A stretch of DNA of 7,663 nucleotides from Streptosporangiaceae bacterium. Lineage in GTDB: Bacteria > Actinomycetota > Actinomycetes > Streptosporangiales > Streptosporangiaceae. The translations under genes were made by a program, and so were the position numbers. The notes under the pieces are model-generated. The model worked only from the letters and a program-made list of their open reading frames with translations, did no database searches and was not told the origin of the DNA. Below, in pieces: positions 1 through 7,663 of this stretch. Within the stretch, counting starts at the first letter, position 1; each line of letters opens with the position of its first letter. Where the stretch lies: contig JAICWX010000380.1 in NCBI GenBank assembly GCA_025934635.1, forward strand, positions 1-7,663, in the 5' to 3' direction.

Positions 1-2
1 CC

Positions 3-302
3 AGCTCGCTCGAATGGGCCACGTCCTGCCCGCCGCCGCGGCATAACTTCTACCGGATCCCGCGGATCCGGTCGGAGCGGCCCGCCTTCGAGGCGCACTA
101 CCCGCACATCAAGTGGGGCTGGGAGTCACGCGGCATCGAGCAGACCATCCCCTCGCTCCGGGATGCGGTCAGCAACGGCCAGCCCAAGCCGGAGTTACGC
201 CTGTCCGATCCGTGCGTACCGTACTCCTCCGGTCAGGCGGGCTGGCCGGTGGCTGATCAGGATCCGGCCAGTTCGCGGAGCCGGGGGAGGAGGATCAGGT
301 AG
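3..302 (+). CDS. ctaD: Cytochrome c oxidase subunit I, C-terminal end (5' truncated by window edge)
   Basis: This is the end of the haem-copper catalytic subunit of the aa3-type cytochrome c oxidase, which reduces oxygen to water and pumps protons across the cytoplasmic membrane. The frame is open from base 3 and ends at TAG 300-302, giving 99 residues. Residues 1-35 carry the conserved actinobacterial post-helix-XII tail, including [14 protein letters not shown] followed by [16 protein letters not shown]; from family knowledge this part lies on the cytoplasmic side. No transmembrane helix or metal ligand falls inside the fragment. From residue 36 the sequence ([12 protein letters not shown]...) is not one I recognise from other CtaD tails, although codons stay G/C-ending to about base 206. 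It includes a rare TTA leucine codon at 195-197. The last 46 bases overlap the 3' end of the convergent regulator, so the stop may have drifted downstream. Identity is secure; the true C-terminus is less so. Confidence 0.88.
   Translation, partial: SSLEWATSCPPPRHNFYRIPRIRSERPAFEAHYPHIKWGWESRGIEQTIPSLRDAVSNGQPKPELRLSDPCVPYSSGQAGWPVADQDPASSRSRGRRIR
52..72. repeat. 21-bp palindrome inside ctaD
   Basis: ACCGGATCC (52-60) and GGATCCGGT (64-72) are perfect reverse complements around a CGC centre. The palindrome encodes the conserved YRIPRIR stretch of CtaD. It may be a by-product of repeated Ile-Pro/Arg codons rather than a functional site. Confidence 0.6.
242..271. terminator. Candidate bidirectional hairpin at the convergent ctaD/regulator junction
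   Basis: CTGGCCGG (242-249) and CCGGCCAG (264-271) form a perfect 8-bp stem with a 14-nt loop. The loop contains a second small palindrome, CTGATCAG (253-260). The regulator's stop codon (257-259, - strand) lies in the loop and the ctaD stop is 29 bases further on, so the hairpin sits where two converging transcripts would meet. There is no T-run, but U-less hairpins are accepted terminators in high-GC actinomycetes. The position supports a terminator role; the function is inferred. Confidence 0.4.
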
Positions 303-2779
303 CCTCCGTCTTCGGCCTTGTGCAGCGCCTGCGTGGCGGCGGCCCGGCAGGCCTGGTCCTCGCCGCGGGCGGCAAGCAGTTCGGCGTGCGCCCAGCGGGC
401 CTCGTAACCGGTGAGCGGCGGGCCGGCGGCCAGGGCGGCGCGGACGTGCGGCGCGGCCTCCAGCGGGCGTCCTTGCCGGGCCAGGCAGGCTCCCAGCCGG
501 GCCGATGCCCAGGCCGCGAAGAACGGGTTCCCTTCCGCGGCGGTTAGCGAGTCCCGGAACGCCTCCTCCGCCCGGGCCGGCTTTCCCGCTGTTTCCCAGG
601 CGATGCCCAGGCCGCGCAGCGCGGCGGCGGTACACGCCGCGTGCCGGATACCGGTGGCGATAGCCAACGCCTGCTCCGCAGATTCGGCCGCCTCGCCGGC
701 CTGTCCGGCGAACGCGAGCACCTCGCTGCGCCGCCACAGGCATTCGCTCCGCACGGCCGGGTAGCGGGCCGCTTCCGCCCAGGCGAGGGTGGCCTCGATC
801 TCGGCCAGGCCGGCCTGCGGCTCGCCCAGGAACGCCAGGACATGGCCGCGGGTGGCGCGCGGGCTCCACAGCCAGAGCACCTCGGCCGGCATGACCGGCA
901 GGCCGGCCAGGTCGGCGAGCCGGGCGGCGGCTTCCCGCAGCTGCCCGGCCAGGTAGCCGATCATGGACTGCCAGTACAGCACCCGTGCCTGGCCGCGGAC
1001 CTCGCCGGCCTGCTCAAGCAACTGGCGGGCGCGCCGGAAGCGGCGTCCGGCCCGGGCCAGGTTCCCGGCCGGAAGGTCGATGACCGCGCCGGCCGCCAGC
1101 GCCTGGCCCAGCGGCCCCGGCTGATCCTGGGCCTCGGCGATCGCCAGCTCCACCAGTTCCTCACCGCGAGCCACGCTGGCTGATCCGGCTTCCAGGATGG
1201 CCAGCTCGGCCAGGATCCGGGAGCGGCCTGCCGGGGCGGCGGAGTTCGCCAGCGCCGCCTCCAGGTCGGCACCGGCTCCGGCGAGCAAGCCGCGGCGGAC
1301 GCGCGCCTCGGCCCGGGCCTGCAGCAGCAGCGCCCGGGCCATCGGCGGCGGGTCCAGGCCCAGTCCGGTCCCGGCCAGCCGGATCGCCTCGTCGCACGAG
1401 CGCCACTCGAGCCGGAGCGCCGCCGCGGCCGCGTAGGCGGCCGCGGCGCCGGCCCGGTCACCTCCGGCGGCCAGGTGCGCGGCGATCTCAGCGGCGTCGG
1501 CGTTACCGTGCTCCAGCGCCTGGGCGAGCAGCAGATGCGCGCGTGCCGTCCAGGCCGGGCCGAGCGTACCCGTCACCTCATGGCCGGCCGGCTGGTGGGT
1601 GCGGTCCCAGCCGTGCGGTCCGGGCTGCGCCAGCCCGGCACGGGCCAGCCCGTCCAGACCGTCCAGAACCTCGCGGAGGGCCCGCCCGCTGGCCTGGGCC
1701 AGCAGCGTGGGCGGGGCGGGTCGGCCGAGCAGCGCCAGCAGGGCCAGCAGTTCCCACCCGGGGACGGGCAGCCCGGCCGGCCGGGAACCGCAGTCTCCGG
1801 GGGCCGAGAGGATCGCCGCGCGCTCTTCCCCGCGGCCGGTGAACGGCACGGGTTCAGCCGGACGCGTGGTCGTGACCTCCGGCTGGCCGGGTGCGGACGG
1901 CGGCGGCTGCCCGTGCAGGATGCGCTGGCGCAGCTCCAGCGCCTCGGGGGAGGGGCCCAGCCCGGCCTCGCGGGCCAGCCTGTCGCCGAATGCGCCGAAC
2001 GCCGTCAGCGCCCCCGCCAGGTCACCGCCCGCGGCCAGCGCCCGCACGGCCAGCATCGCCGGGGTTTCCCGCAGCGGCTCCCGGGCGGTCGCCTGCTCGG
2101 CCCAGGTGAGGGCGCTGGCCGGGTCGCCGCAGGCCAGCGCCGCCGCCGCGGCGCTTTCGAGGGTTTCCAGGAACTCCAGGGACAGCAGACGCCGGTCCTG
2201 TTGGGCCCATTCCGCGTAAGTGTCTTCGGCGAGCGGTTCGCCGTGCCACAGCTCCAGCGCGTCGCGGTAGCAGGCGAGCGCCTCCTCCGGGCGGTCCGCG
2301 AGCCGGCCGCGGCCCTCCCCGGCCGCGGCGAGAAACGCTTCGGTATCCATCCAGCACTCGCGGCCCGCGGTCAGGCTGTAGCCGCCGGGGCCGGTGCGGA
2401 TCAGCGCCGGGTTACCCAGAGCGCGCCGGATCCGGCTCACAAGCACCTCGATGTTGCCCCCGGTGTCGGCCGGGGGCCGCCGGGGCCACAGGGCCTCCGC
2501 GATCACGTCCTTGGGGATCAGCACTCCCCGCCGCAGTGCCAGCAGCCGCAGCAGCTGCCGCGGCAGGCGGCCGCCGAACGCGCGCAGCGGGATCTCTTCC
2601 GAGCCCCGCAGCACCGTGAACCGGCCCAGCAGCCGGATCTCGATGACGGCTGCCGCGGCGGGCAACCCGGTCGCATCGGCAGCTTCCCGTAGTCCGCCAC
2701 CGCTGGCGGCCGGCTCCGGCAGCAGGGGTACTCCGGGCGCGGTCACTGCCGGGGACCTATCTCGCCACCACGAGGCCAA
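257..2779 (-). CDS. SARP/AfsR-like transcriptional regulator: winged helix, BTAD and TPR region, lacking an NTPase core
   Basis: An 840-residue protein related to the Streptomyces antibiotic regulatory protein (SARP) family. Residues about 45-138 form the OmpR-type winged-helix DNA-binding domain ([14 protein letters not shown]..., then [11 protein letters not shown] and GGYSL). Residues about 146-292 are the bacterial transcriptional activation domain ([15 protein letters not shown]...). Residues about 312-323 ([12 protein letters not shown]) resemble the motif that opens the STAND/NB-ARC ATPase of large SARPs. The sequence then passes within about 20 residues to a region like the post-ATPase winged helix ([11 protein letters not shown]..., about 342-385). 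No Walker A (GxxxxGK[ST]) or Walker B is visible. From about 410 to 840 the protein is Ala/Leu-rich helical pairs typical of TPR repeats. The TTG start at 2779 was chosen because AGAGGTGA lies just upstream; GTG at 2746 is an alternative. The gene overlaps convergent ctaD by 46 bases. Its target is unknown. Confidence 0.85.
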   Translation of the reverse strand: MASWWRDRSPAVTAPGVPLLPEPAASGGGLREAADATGLPAAAAVIEIRLLGRFTVLRGSEEIPLRAFGGRLPRQLLRLLALRRGVLIPKDVIAEALWPRRPPADTGGNIEVLVSRIRRALGNPALIRTGPGGYSLTAGRECWMDTEAFLAAAGEGRGRLADRPEEALACYRDALELWHGEPLAEDTYAEWAQQDRRLLSLEFLETLESAAAAALACGDPASALTWAEQATAREPLRETPAMLAVRALAAGGDLAGALTAFGAFGDRLAREAGLGPSPEALELRQRILHGQPPPSAPGQPEVTTTRPAEPVPFTGRGEERAAILSAPGDCGSRPAGLPVPGWELLALLALLGRPAPPTLLAQASGRALREVLDGLDGLARAGLAQPGPHGWDRTHQPAGHEVTGTLGPAWTARAHLLLAQALEHGNADAAEIAAHLAAGGDRAGAAAAYAAAAALRLEWRSCDEAIRLAGTGLGLDPPPMARALLLQARAEARVRRGLLAGAGADLEAALANSAAPAGRSRILAELAILEAGSASVARGEELVELAIAEAQDQPGPLGQALAAGAVIDLPAGNLARAGRRFRRARQLLEQAGEVRGQARVLYWQSMIGYLAGQLREAAARLADLAGLPVMPAEVLWLWSPRATRGHVLAFLGEPQAGLAEIEATLAWAEAARYPAVRSECLWRRSEVLAFAGQAGEAAESAEQALAIATGIRHAACTAAALRGLGIAWETAGKPARAEEAFRDSLTAAEGNPFFAAWASARLGACLARQGRPLEAAPHVRAALAAGPPLTGYEARWAHAELLAARGEDQACRAAATQALHKAEDGGYLILLPRLRELAGS

Positions 2780-2782
2780 GGC

Positions 2783-2790
2783 TCACCTCT
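2783..2790 (-). promoter_or_regulatory. Ribosome-binding site deciding the TTG start of the SARP-like gene
   Basis: On the minus strand AGAGGTGA lies three bases before the TTG codon (2779-2777). It matches seven of eight positions of the ideal anti-Shine-Dalgarno partner GGAGGTGA. The alternative GTG at 2746 has only a weak AGATAGG upstream, so TTG is preferred despite being a rarer start codon. Confidence 0.6.
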
Positions 2791-2823
2791 GCTCACGATG
2801 TCAGCGTATCACCCATCCCGCTA

Positions 2824-2852
2824 GTTTTAATCATCCGACTGATGAAGGACAA
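2824..2852 (-). promoter_or_regulatory. Candidate promoter of the SARP-like gene with a palindrome in the spacer
   Basis: Reading the minus strand: TTGTCC (2852-2847) as a -35 box, a 17-base spacer, then TAAAAC (2829-2824) as a -10 box, each matching four of six consensus positions. The spacer holds TCATC-CGACT-GATGA (2831-2845), an inverted repeat that could be an operator. The AT-rich tract CTAGTTTTAATCAT stands out from the GC-rich surroundings. A start near 2817 would give a leader of about 40 bases before the TTG codon. Confidence 0.45.
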
Positions 2853-2873
2853 GCCCGGAGCGGTGTGCTGGCA

Positions 2874-4103
2874 TCACGCCACGGATCCTGGATGCGCAGG
2901 CAATCCGCGACCTCGCCGGCGCAGGCTCACCGGTATGAGATCCGCAGCCATCGGCTGCGGCGTCCCGGCGCGCAGGCTGGTACTGCCGCCGCGAGCTCGC
3001 GCCGGAGATCCATCGGGCATTCGACGCGTTCGGCAGGCAGGTGTTCGCCCACGGCGCCCTGCCGGCGCCTTCGCGCACTCCGCGGTGGCCCTGCACGACG
3101 GTGGCCCTGCACGCCCTCGACGAACGGCGGTAACGCCGCTCCCCGGCAGCGGTGGACCGGGCCCGGGTGGGGCCGCTGGCGGCGGCCGTGCCGTTATAAC
3201 ATCTACCAGGGCGCCGTGCCCCCTGCGCTTGTCATGTAACCTTCGCTGTCCGGCCGGGGCCAGCGAGGCCCCGTTCAGGCGTCCGGTCCCGGACACGTCT
3301 ACGGCCGGGCTGGCCGCGGTAAGGGCGGGAACGTCCGTCGCCGGGTGCGAGCCGTCTGCCGGGCTGGCGTCGGCGGCCGCCGACGGGGCCCGGCTGGCCG
3401 CCTGCGGGGCGTTGTCGAAGAAGCGCAGCAGTTCCACGGGGAAGGGCATGACCAGGGTGCTGTTCTTCTCGGCGGCGACCTCGGCGACGGTCTGCAGCAG
3501 CCGCAGCTGCAGTGCGGCCGGGTCGGCGGACATCACCGTGGCGGCCTGGGCGAGCCTGGTGGATGCCTGGTACTCGCCGTCGGCGGCGATGACCCGGGCG
3601 CGGCGCTCGCGCTCGGCTTCGGCCTGCCGCGACATCGACCGTTTCATCGACTCGGGCAGCGAGATGTCCTTCAGCTCGACCCGCTCCACCAGGATCCCCC
3701 ACGGCTCCTCGGTGGGAGCGTCGATGACGTCCTTGAGATGGGCGTTGATATTCTCCCGCCCTGATAGCAGCTGGTCCAGGTCGTTCTGGCCGATGACCGA
3801 CCGCAGCGAGGTCTGGGCGACCTGCGACACCGCGTGATGGTACTTCTGCACGTTGATGATCGCCTTGAACGGGTCGACCACCCGGTAGTACACGACCGCG
3901 TCCACCCGCACCGTGACGTTGTCCAGGGTGATCGCCTCCTGGGCGGGAACGGACACGACGATGACCTGCACGTTGACCTTGCGCAGCCGGTCCGTGAACG
4001 GGTTGACCCAGGTCAGGCCCGGTGCGCGGATACCGGGCAGCGCCCGGCCCCAGCGGAAGACGATCCCCTGCTCGTACTGGGTGATGATCTTGAAGCCGAA
4101 CAT
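2874..4103 (-). CDS. SPFH/slipin (stomatin-like) domain protein, soluble-type N-terminus, doubtful C-terminal tail
   Basis: A band-7/SPFH protein; relatives form membrane-associated scaffolds and often affect protease or membrane organisation. From ATG 4103 the product is 409 residues. The core runs from about 1 to 230: YEQGIVFRWGR (10-20), PGLTWVNPFTDRLRKVNVQ, VPAQEAITLDNVTVRVDAVVYYRV, SLRSVIGQNDLDQLLSGRE, the Glu/Arg/Ala-rich helix EAERERRARVIAADGE (about 162-177), LQLRLLQTVAEVAAEKNST, and FPVELLRFF at about 221-229. The usual N-terminal membrane helix is absent with this start. The frame stays open upstream past 4322 into the MFS relic, but the predicted transcript starts near 4196; GTG 4187 and GTG 4172 are other options. 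Residues after about 290 are Pro/Arg/Ala-rich with many A/T-ending codons, including ATA and TTA, and lie antisense to a gene relic. They are probably read-through past a lost stop. The domain call is firm; both ends are uncertain. Confidence 0.88.
   Translation of the reverse strand: MFGFKIITQYEQGIVFRWGRALPGIRAPGLTWVNPFTDRLRKVNVQVIVVSVPAQEAITLDNVTVRVDAVVYYRVVDPFKAIINVQKYHHAVSQVAQTSLRSVIGQNDLDQLLSGRENINAHLKDVIDAPTEEPWGILVERVELKDISLPESMKRSMSRQAEAERERRARVIAADGEYQASTRLAQAATVMSADPAALQLRLLQTVAEVAAEKNSTLVMPFPVELLRFFDNAPQAASRAPSAAADASPADGSHPATDVPALTAASPAVDVSGTGRLNGASLAPAGQRRLHDKRRGHGALVDVITARPPPAAPPGPGPPLPGSGVTAVRRGRAGPPSCRATAECAKAPAGRRGRTPACRTRRMPDGSPARARGGSTSLRAGTPQPMAADLIPVSLRRRGRGLPAHPGSVA
2978..3133 (+). 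pseudogene. Relic of a carboxymuconolactone decarboxylase/AhpD-like gene
   Basis: In one + frame, bases 2987-3067 read RRELAPEIHRAFDAFGRQVFAHGALPA in two adjoining pieces (RRELAPEIHRAFD, then AFGRQVFAHGALPA). This resembles the N-terminal part of CMD/AhpD-family proteins up to the point where ALPAKTK...LIA normally follows. A second frame, 3064-3096, then reads GAFAHSAVALH, like the family's C-terminal helix, and the first frame resumes at 3101 with VALHALDERR and a TAA stop at 3131-3133. The central part with the redox CxxC motif (about 50 codons in relatives) is missing. A 16-bp tandem duplication (3083-3113) accounts for the second frame change. No start codon remains: TGA lies at 2936-2938 in this frame. 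The relic lies antisense to the SPFH tail and diverges from the SARP-like gene. Family membership is judged by eye from short segments. Confidence 0.5.
3083..3113. repeat. 16-bp-period tandem duplication
   Basis: CGGTGGCCCTGCACG occurs at 3083-3097 and again at 3099-3113, offset by 16 bases. The offset is not a multiple of three, so it shifts the + strand frame of the CMD-like relic; removing one copy restores SAVALHALDERR followed by TAA. It looks like a replication-slippage duplication in a gene no longer under selection. Confidence 0.75.
3171..3187. terminator. Candidate GC hairpin between the CMD-like relic and the SPFH core
   Basis: GGCCGC (3171-3176) and GCGGCC (3182-3187) form a perfect 6-bp stem with a 5-nt loop. 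It lies 38 bases after the CMD-like stop and inside the doubtful SPFH tail, where an original SPFH transcript could have ended. There is no T-run. In DNA this GC-rich such a stem can arise by chance, so the terminator call is weak. Confidence 0.25.
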
Positions 4104-4202
4104 CCCGGCCGTCCCATTCTCCGGCGCGGCGGGCCGGGCTAACCGGACCGTGGGCGGCGCGGGCCGGATCACCTGCGTGCCGAACACCCTCGGCCTGCTG
4201 TC

Positions 4203-4231
4203 ATTATACTCAAACCTGTTTGTTTTTACAA
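4203..4231 (-). promoter_or_regulatory. Strong sigma-70-like promoter for the SPFH gene, with palindrome in the spacer
   Basis: On the minus strand TTGTAA (4231-4226) is followed by exactly 17 bases and then a perfect TATAAT (4208-4203). The spacer contains CAAAC-AG-GTTTG (4222-4211), a perfect 12-bp inverted repeat placed where a bound repressor would block RNA polymerase. The surrounding AT-rich island (about 4200-4260) contrasts sharply with the GC-rich DNA on both sides. Initiation near 4196 would give a leader of about 93 bases to ATG 4103, or about 9 or 24 bases to GTG 4187 or GTG 4172. Confidence 0.65.
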
Positions 4232-4256
4232 TTCTGATAGGTACATTGGCGATGCG

Positions 4257-5080
4257 ATCACGTGTCACCCCCCGGACGGTGACGGCGATCACGATCGCGG
4301 CGGCCGCGAACGAAGCCCTCATCGTGGCGAACGCGGCCGGGAACCCGGCGGCGCTGATGATCCAGCCGATGACGGCTACCCACAGCGACCCGACTCCGTA
4401 GGAGATCGCGAAGAACGCCTGAACGCAGCGCGGGCGCCGTCGCCGGCCAGGCCCGAGAAAGCCGCCTGCAGCAGCGGCGATCCAGCGTAGGCGAGCACGC
4501 CGATGCAGACGCCGAGGGCGGCCAGCACGCCAAGAGAGCGCCCGGCATACCCGAAGGCCGCCACCGCGATCACGGCGGCGGCATAGATGACGGTCAGCGT
4601 CCGGACGCGGCCGAACCGGTCAGCGAGCAGGCCGCCGGCCAGCGGGCCGTCGATGCTGGCCGCCATGATCAGCGTGAACAGCCCCCGCGGCGAGCGTCGG
4701 CAGGCGCAGCCCGCTGTGCAGGTAGGCGGGGATGTAAGTGCTCAGGGTACCGAGGATCCGCCCGCCGGCGGCGATCGTCCCGGCGGCGAGCACGGCGGCC
4801 ACTGGCTGGCGCCGCAGCAGCTGCCGCATCCCGGCCCGGTCCCGGTTCGCTCCGGCGGCAGCGCGAGGCAGATCAGCAGGCCGCTGGTGGCAAGCGCTGC
4901 GCCCAGCGCCATCCCGCGGCCGCTATCACGGCCGACATCAGTACCGGGACCGCGACGGTGCCGAGGCTGCGGCCCGCGGTGCGCCAGCTCAGCGCTGTGG
5001 CCCGCCGCCGCGGGAACCGGTCGGCCGGACAGGTACGCTGACCCGACCTGGCGCTGTGCCGGTGCTGGCCATCCCGGTCA
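4257..5080 (-). pseudogene. MFS transporter pseudogene, N-terminally truncated and multiply frameshifted
   Basis: Joining frames on the minus strand reconstructs roughly helices 4-12 of a major facilitator transporter. Pieces in order: MASTGTAP (from 5071); DRFPRRRATALSWRTAGRS with LGTVAVPVLMSAVIAAAGWRWA (about 5020-4905); MALGAALATSGLLICLALPP (4912-4853); MRQLLRRQPVAAVLAAGTIA to PTLAAG (4829-4687); LFTLIMAASIDGPLAGGLLA, DRFGRVRTLTVIYAAAVIAV and on to FSGLAGDGA (about 4680-4440); then VQAFFAISYGVGSLWVAVIG to the last helix FAAAAIVIAVTV (about 4424-4275). DRFPRRR and ADRFGRVR are the cytoplasmic loop signatures of this superfamily. Frame changes fall near 5020, 4908, 4830, 4686 (a five-base C run on the + strand) and 4430. 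The first three helices and any start codon are missing. The substrate cannot be inferred. Sequencing error could explain one or two shifts but hardly all five next to intact genes. Confidence 0.82.
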
Positions 5081-5156
5081 CGTGGCCCGGACGGCCGCGG
5101 CCGGCGCCACGGCGCACTGCGGTCCGGCGTGAGCAAGGATCACCATGCGGGTATTT

Positions 5157-5169
5157 CATATCAGATATG
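5157..5169. repeat. 13-bp AT-rich palindrome downstream of acnA
   Basis: CATATC (5157-5162), a central A, and GATATG (5164-5169) form a perfect inverted repeat. It lies in the AT-rich gap between the MFS relic and the acnA stop. It could be an operator left from the lost MFS promoter, or part of the acnA 3' end. The function is unknown. Confidence 0.5.
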
Positions 5170-5174
5170 TTCGT

Positions 5175-5197
5175 AAAAACCGGACTCGTGACCGGCT
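5175..5197 (-). terminator. Weak candidate intrinsic terminator of acnA
   Basis: About 16 bases past the acnA stop, the minus strand reads AGCCGG (5197-5192), an 8-base loop, then CCGGTT (5183-5178) and further T residues to 5175. The stem is six pairs including one G-U, followed by a short U-run. Position and U-run fit a Rho-independent terminator, but the stem is short. Confidence 0.4.
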
Positions 5198-5212
5198 GCG
5201 GACGGGAGCACG

Positions 5213-7663
<2,451 letters not shown>

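Noticed and set aside
1780..1807. SAPGDCGSR in the regulator as a Walker A motif
   Set aside because: It lacks the lysine and the GxxxxGK[ST] spacing, and no Walker B follows. It is at best a remnant.
1475..2692. A 405-codon open frame on the + strand opposite the SARP-like gene
   Set aside because: Gln/Gly/Arg-rich composition with no recognisable domain. It mirrors the GC-rich codon pattern of the real gene on the other strand.
2842..3837. A 331-codon + strand open frame spanning the CMD-like relic and the SPFH antisense
   Set aside because: Only about ten residues (GAFAHSAVALH) resemble a real protein. The rest is antisense to the SPFH core.
4104..4322. ATG 4322 as the SPFH start
   Set aside because: It is internal to the MFS relic's last helix and upstream of the predicted transcription start near 4196. 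The family core begins at ATG 4103.

Overview
The window is high-GC DNA with strongly G/C-ending codons and GTG/TTG starts, typical of an actinomycete (Streptomyces/Streptosporangiales-like). The protein types agree: an actinobacterial aa3 oxidase subunit I tail, a SARP/AfsR-type regulator with a BTAD domain, and AcnA with an actinobacterial-style linker. I cannot name a genus.

Layout, left to right. (1) 3-302 (+): the last 99 codons of ctaD, cytochrome c oxidase subunit I. They overlap tail-to-tail with (2) 257-2779 (-): an 840-residue SARP/BTAD plus TPR regulator whose central NTPase domain seems to be missing. Its start region at 2780-2852 carries a good ribosome-binding site and a candidate promoter with a palindrome in the spacer. 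(3) 2874-4103 (-): an SPFH/slipin (stomatin-like) protein with a clear core (codons 1-230) and a doubtful, drifting C-terminal tail. That tail lies antisense to (4) a relic of a carboxymuconolactone decarboxylase/AhpD-like gene (+, about 2978-3133), which carries an internal deletion and a 16-bp tandem duplication. (5) 4200-4260: an AT-rich island holding the best promoter of the window (TTGTAA-17-TATAAT, - strand), with a palindrome between the two boxes. (6) about 4257-5080 (-): an MFS transporter pseudogene readable only by joining several frames. (7) 5140-5212: an AT-rich gap with a weak terminator and a 13-bp palindrome. (8) 5213-7663 (-): acnA, aconitate hydratase, missing only its N-terminus at the right edge.

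Two genes are core energy metabolism (ctaD and acnA). The section between them, about 2.8-5.1 kb, looks like a decaying accessory zone: two gene relics, one surviving SPFH gene with its own promoter, and a regulator that has lost its nucleotide-switch module. I see no tRNA, rRNA, CRISPR array, transposase or phage gene. I found no convincing new multi-gene system. The most interesting points are the regulator that has lost its NTPase, the open frame joining the MFS relic to the SPFH gene, and the two promoters with palindromes in their spacers.
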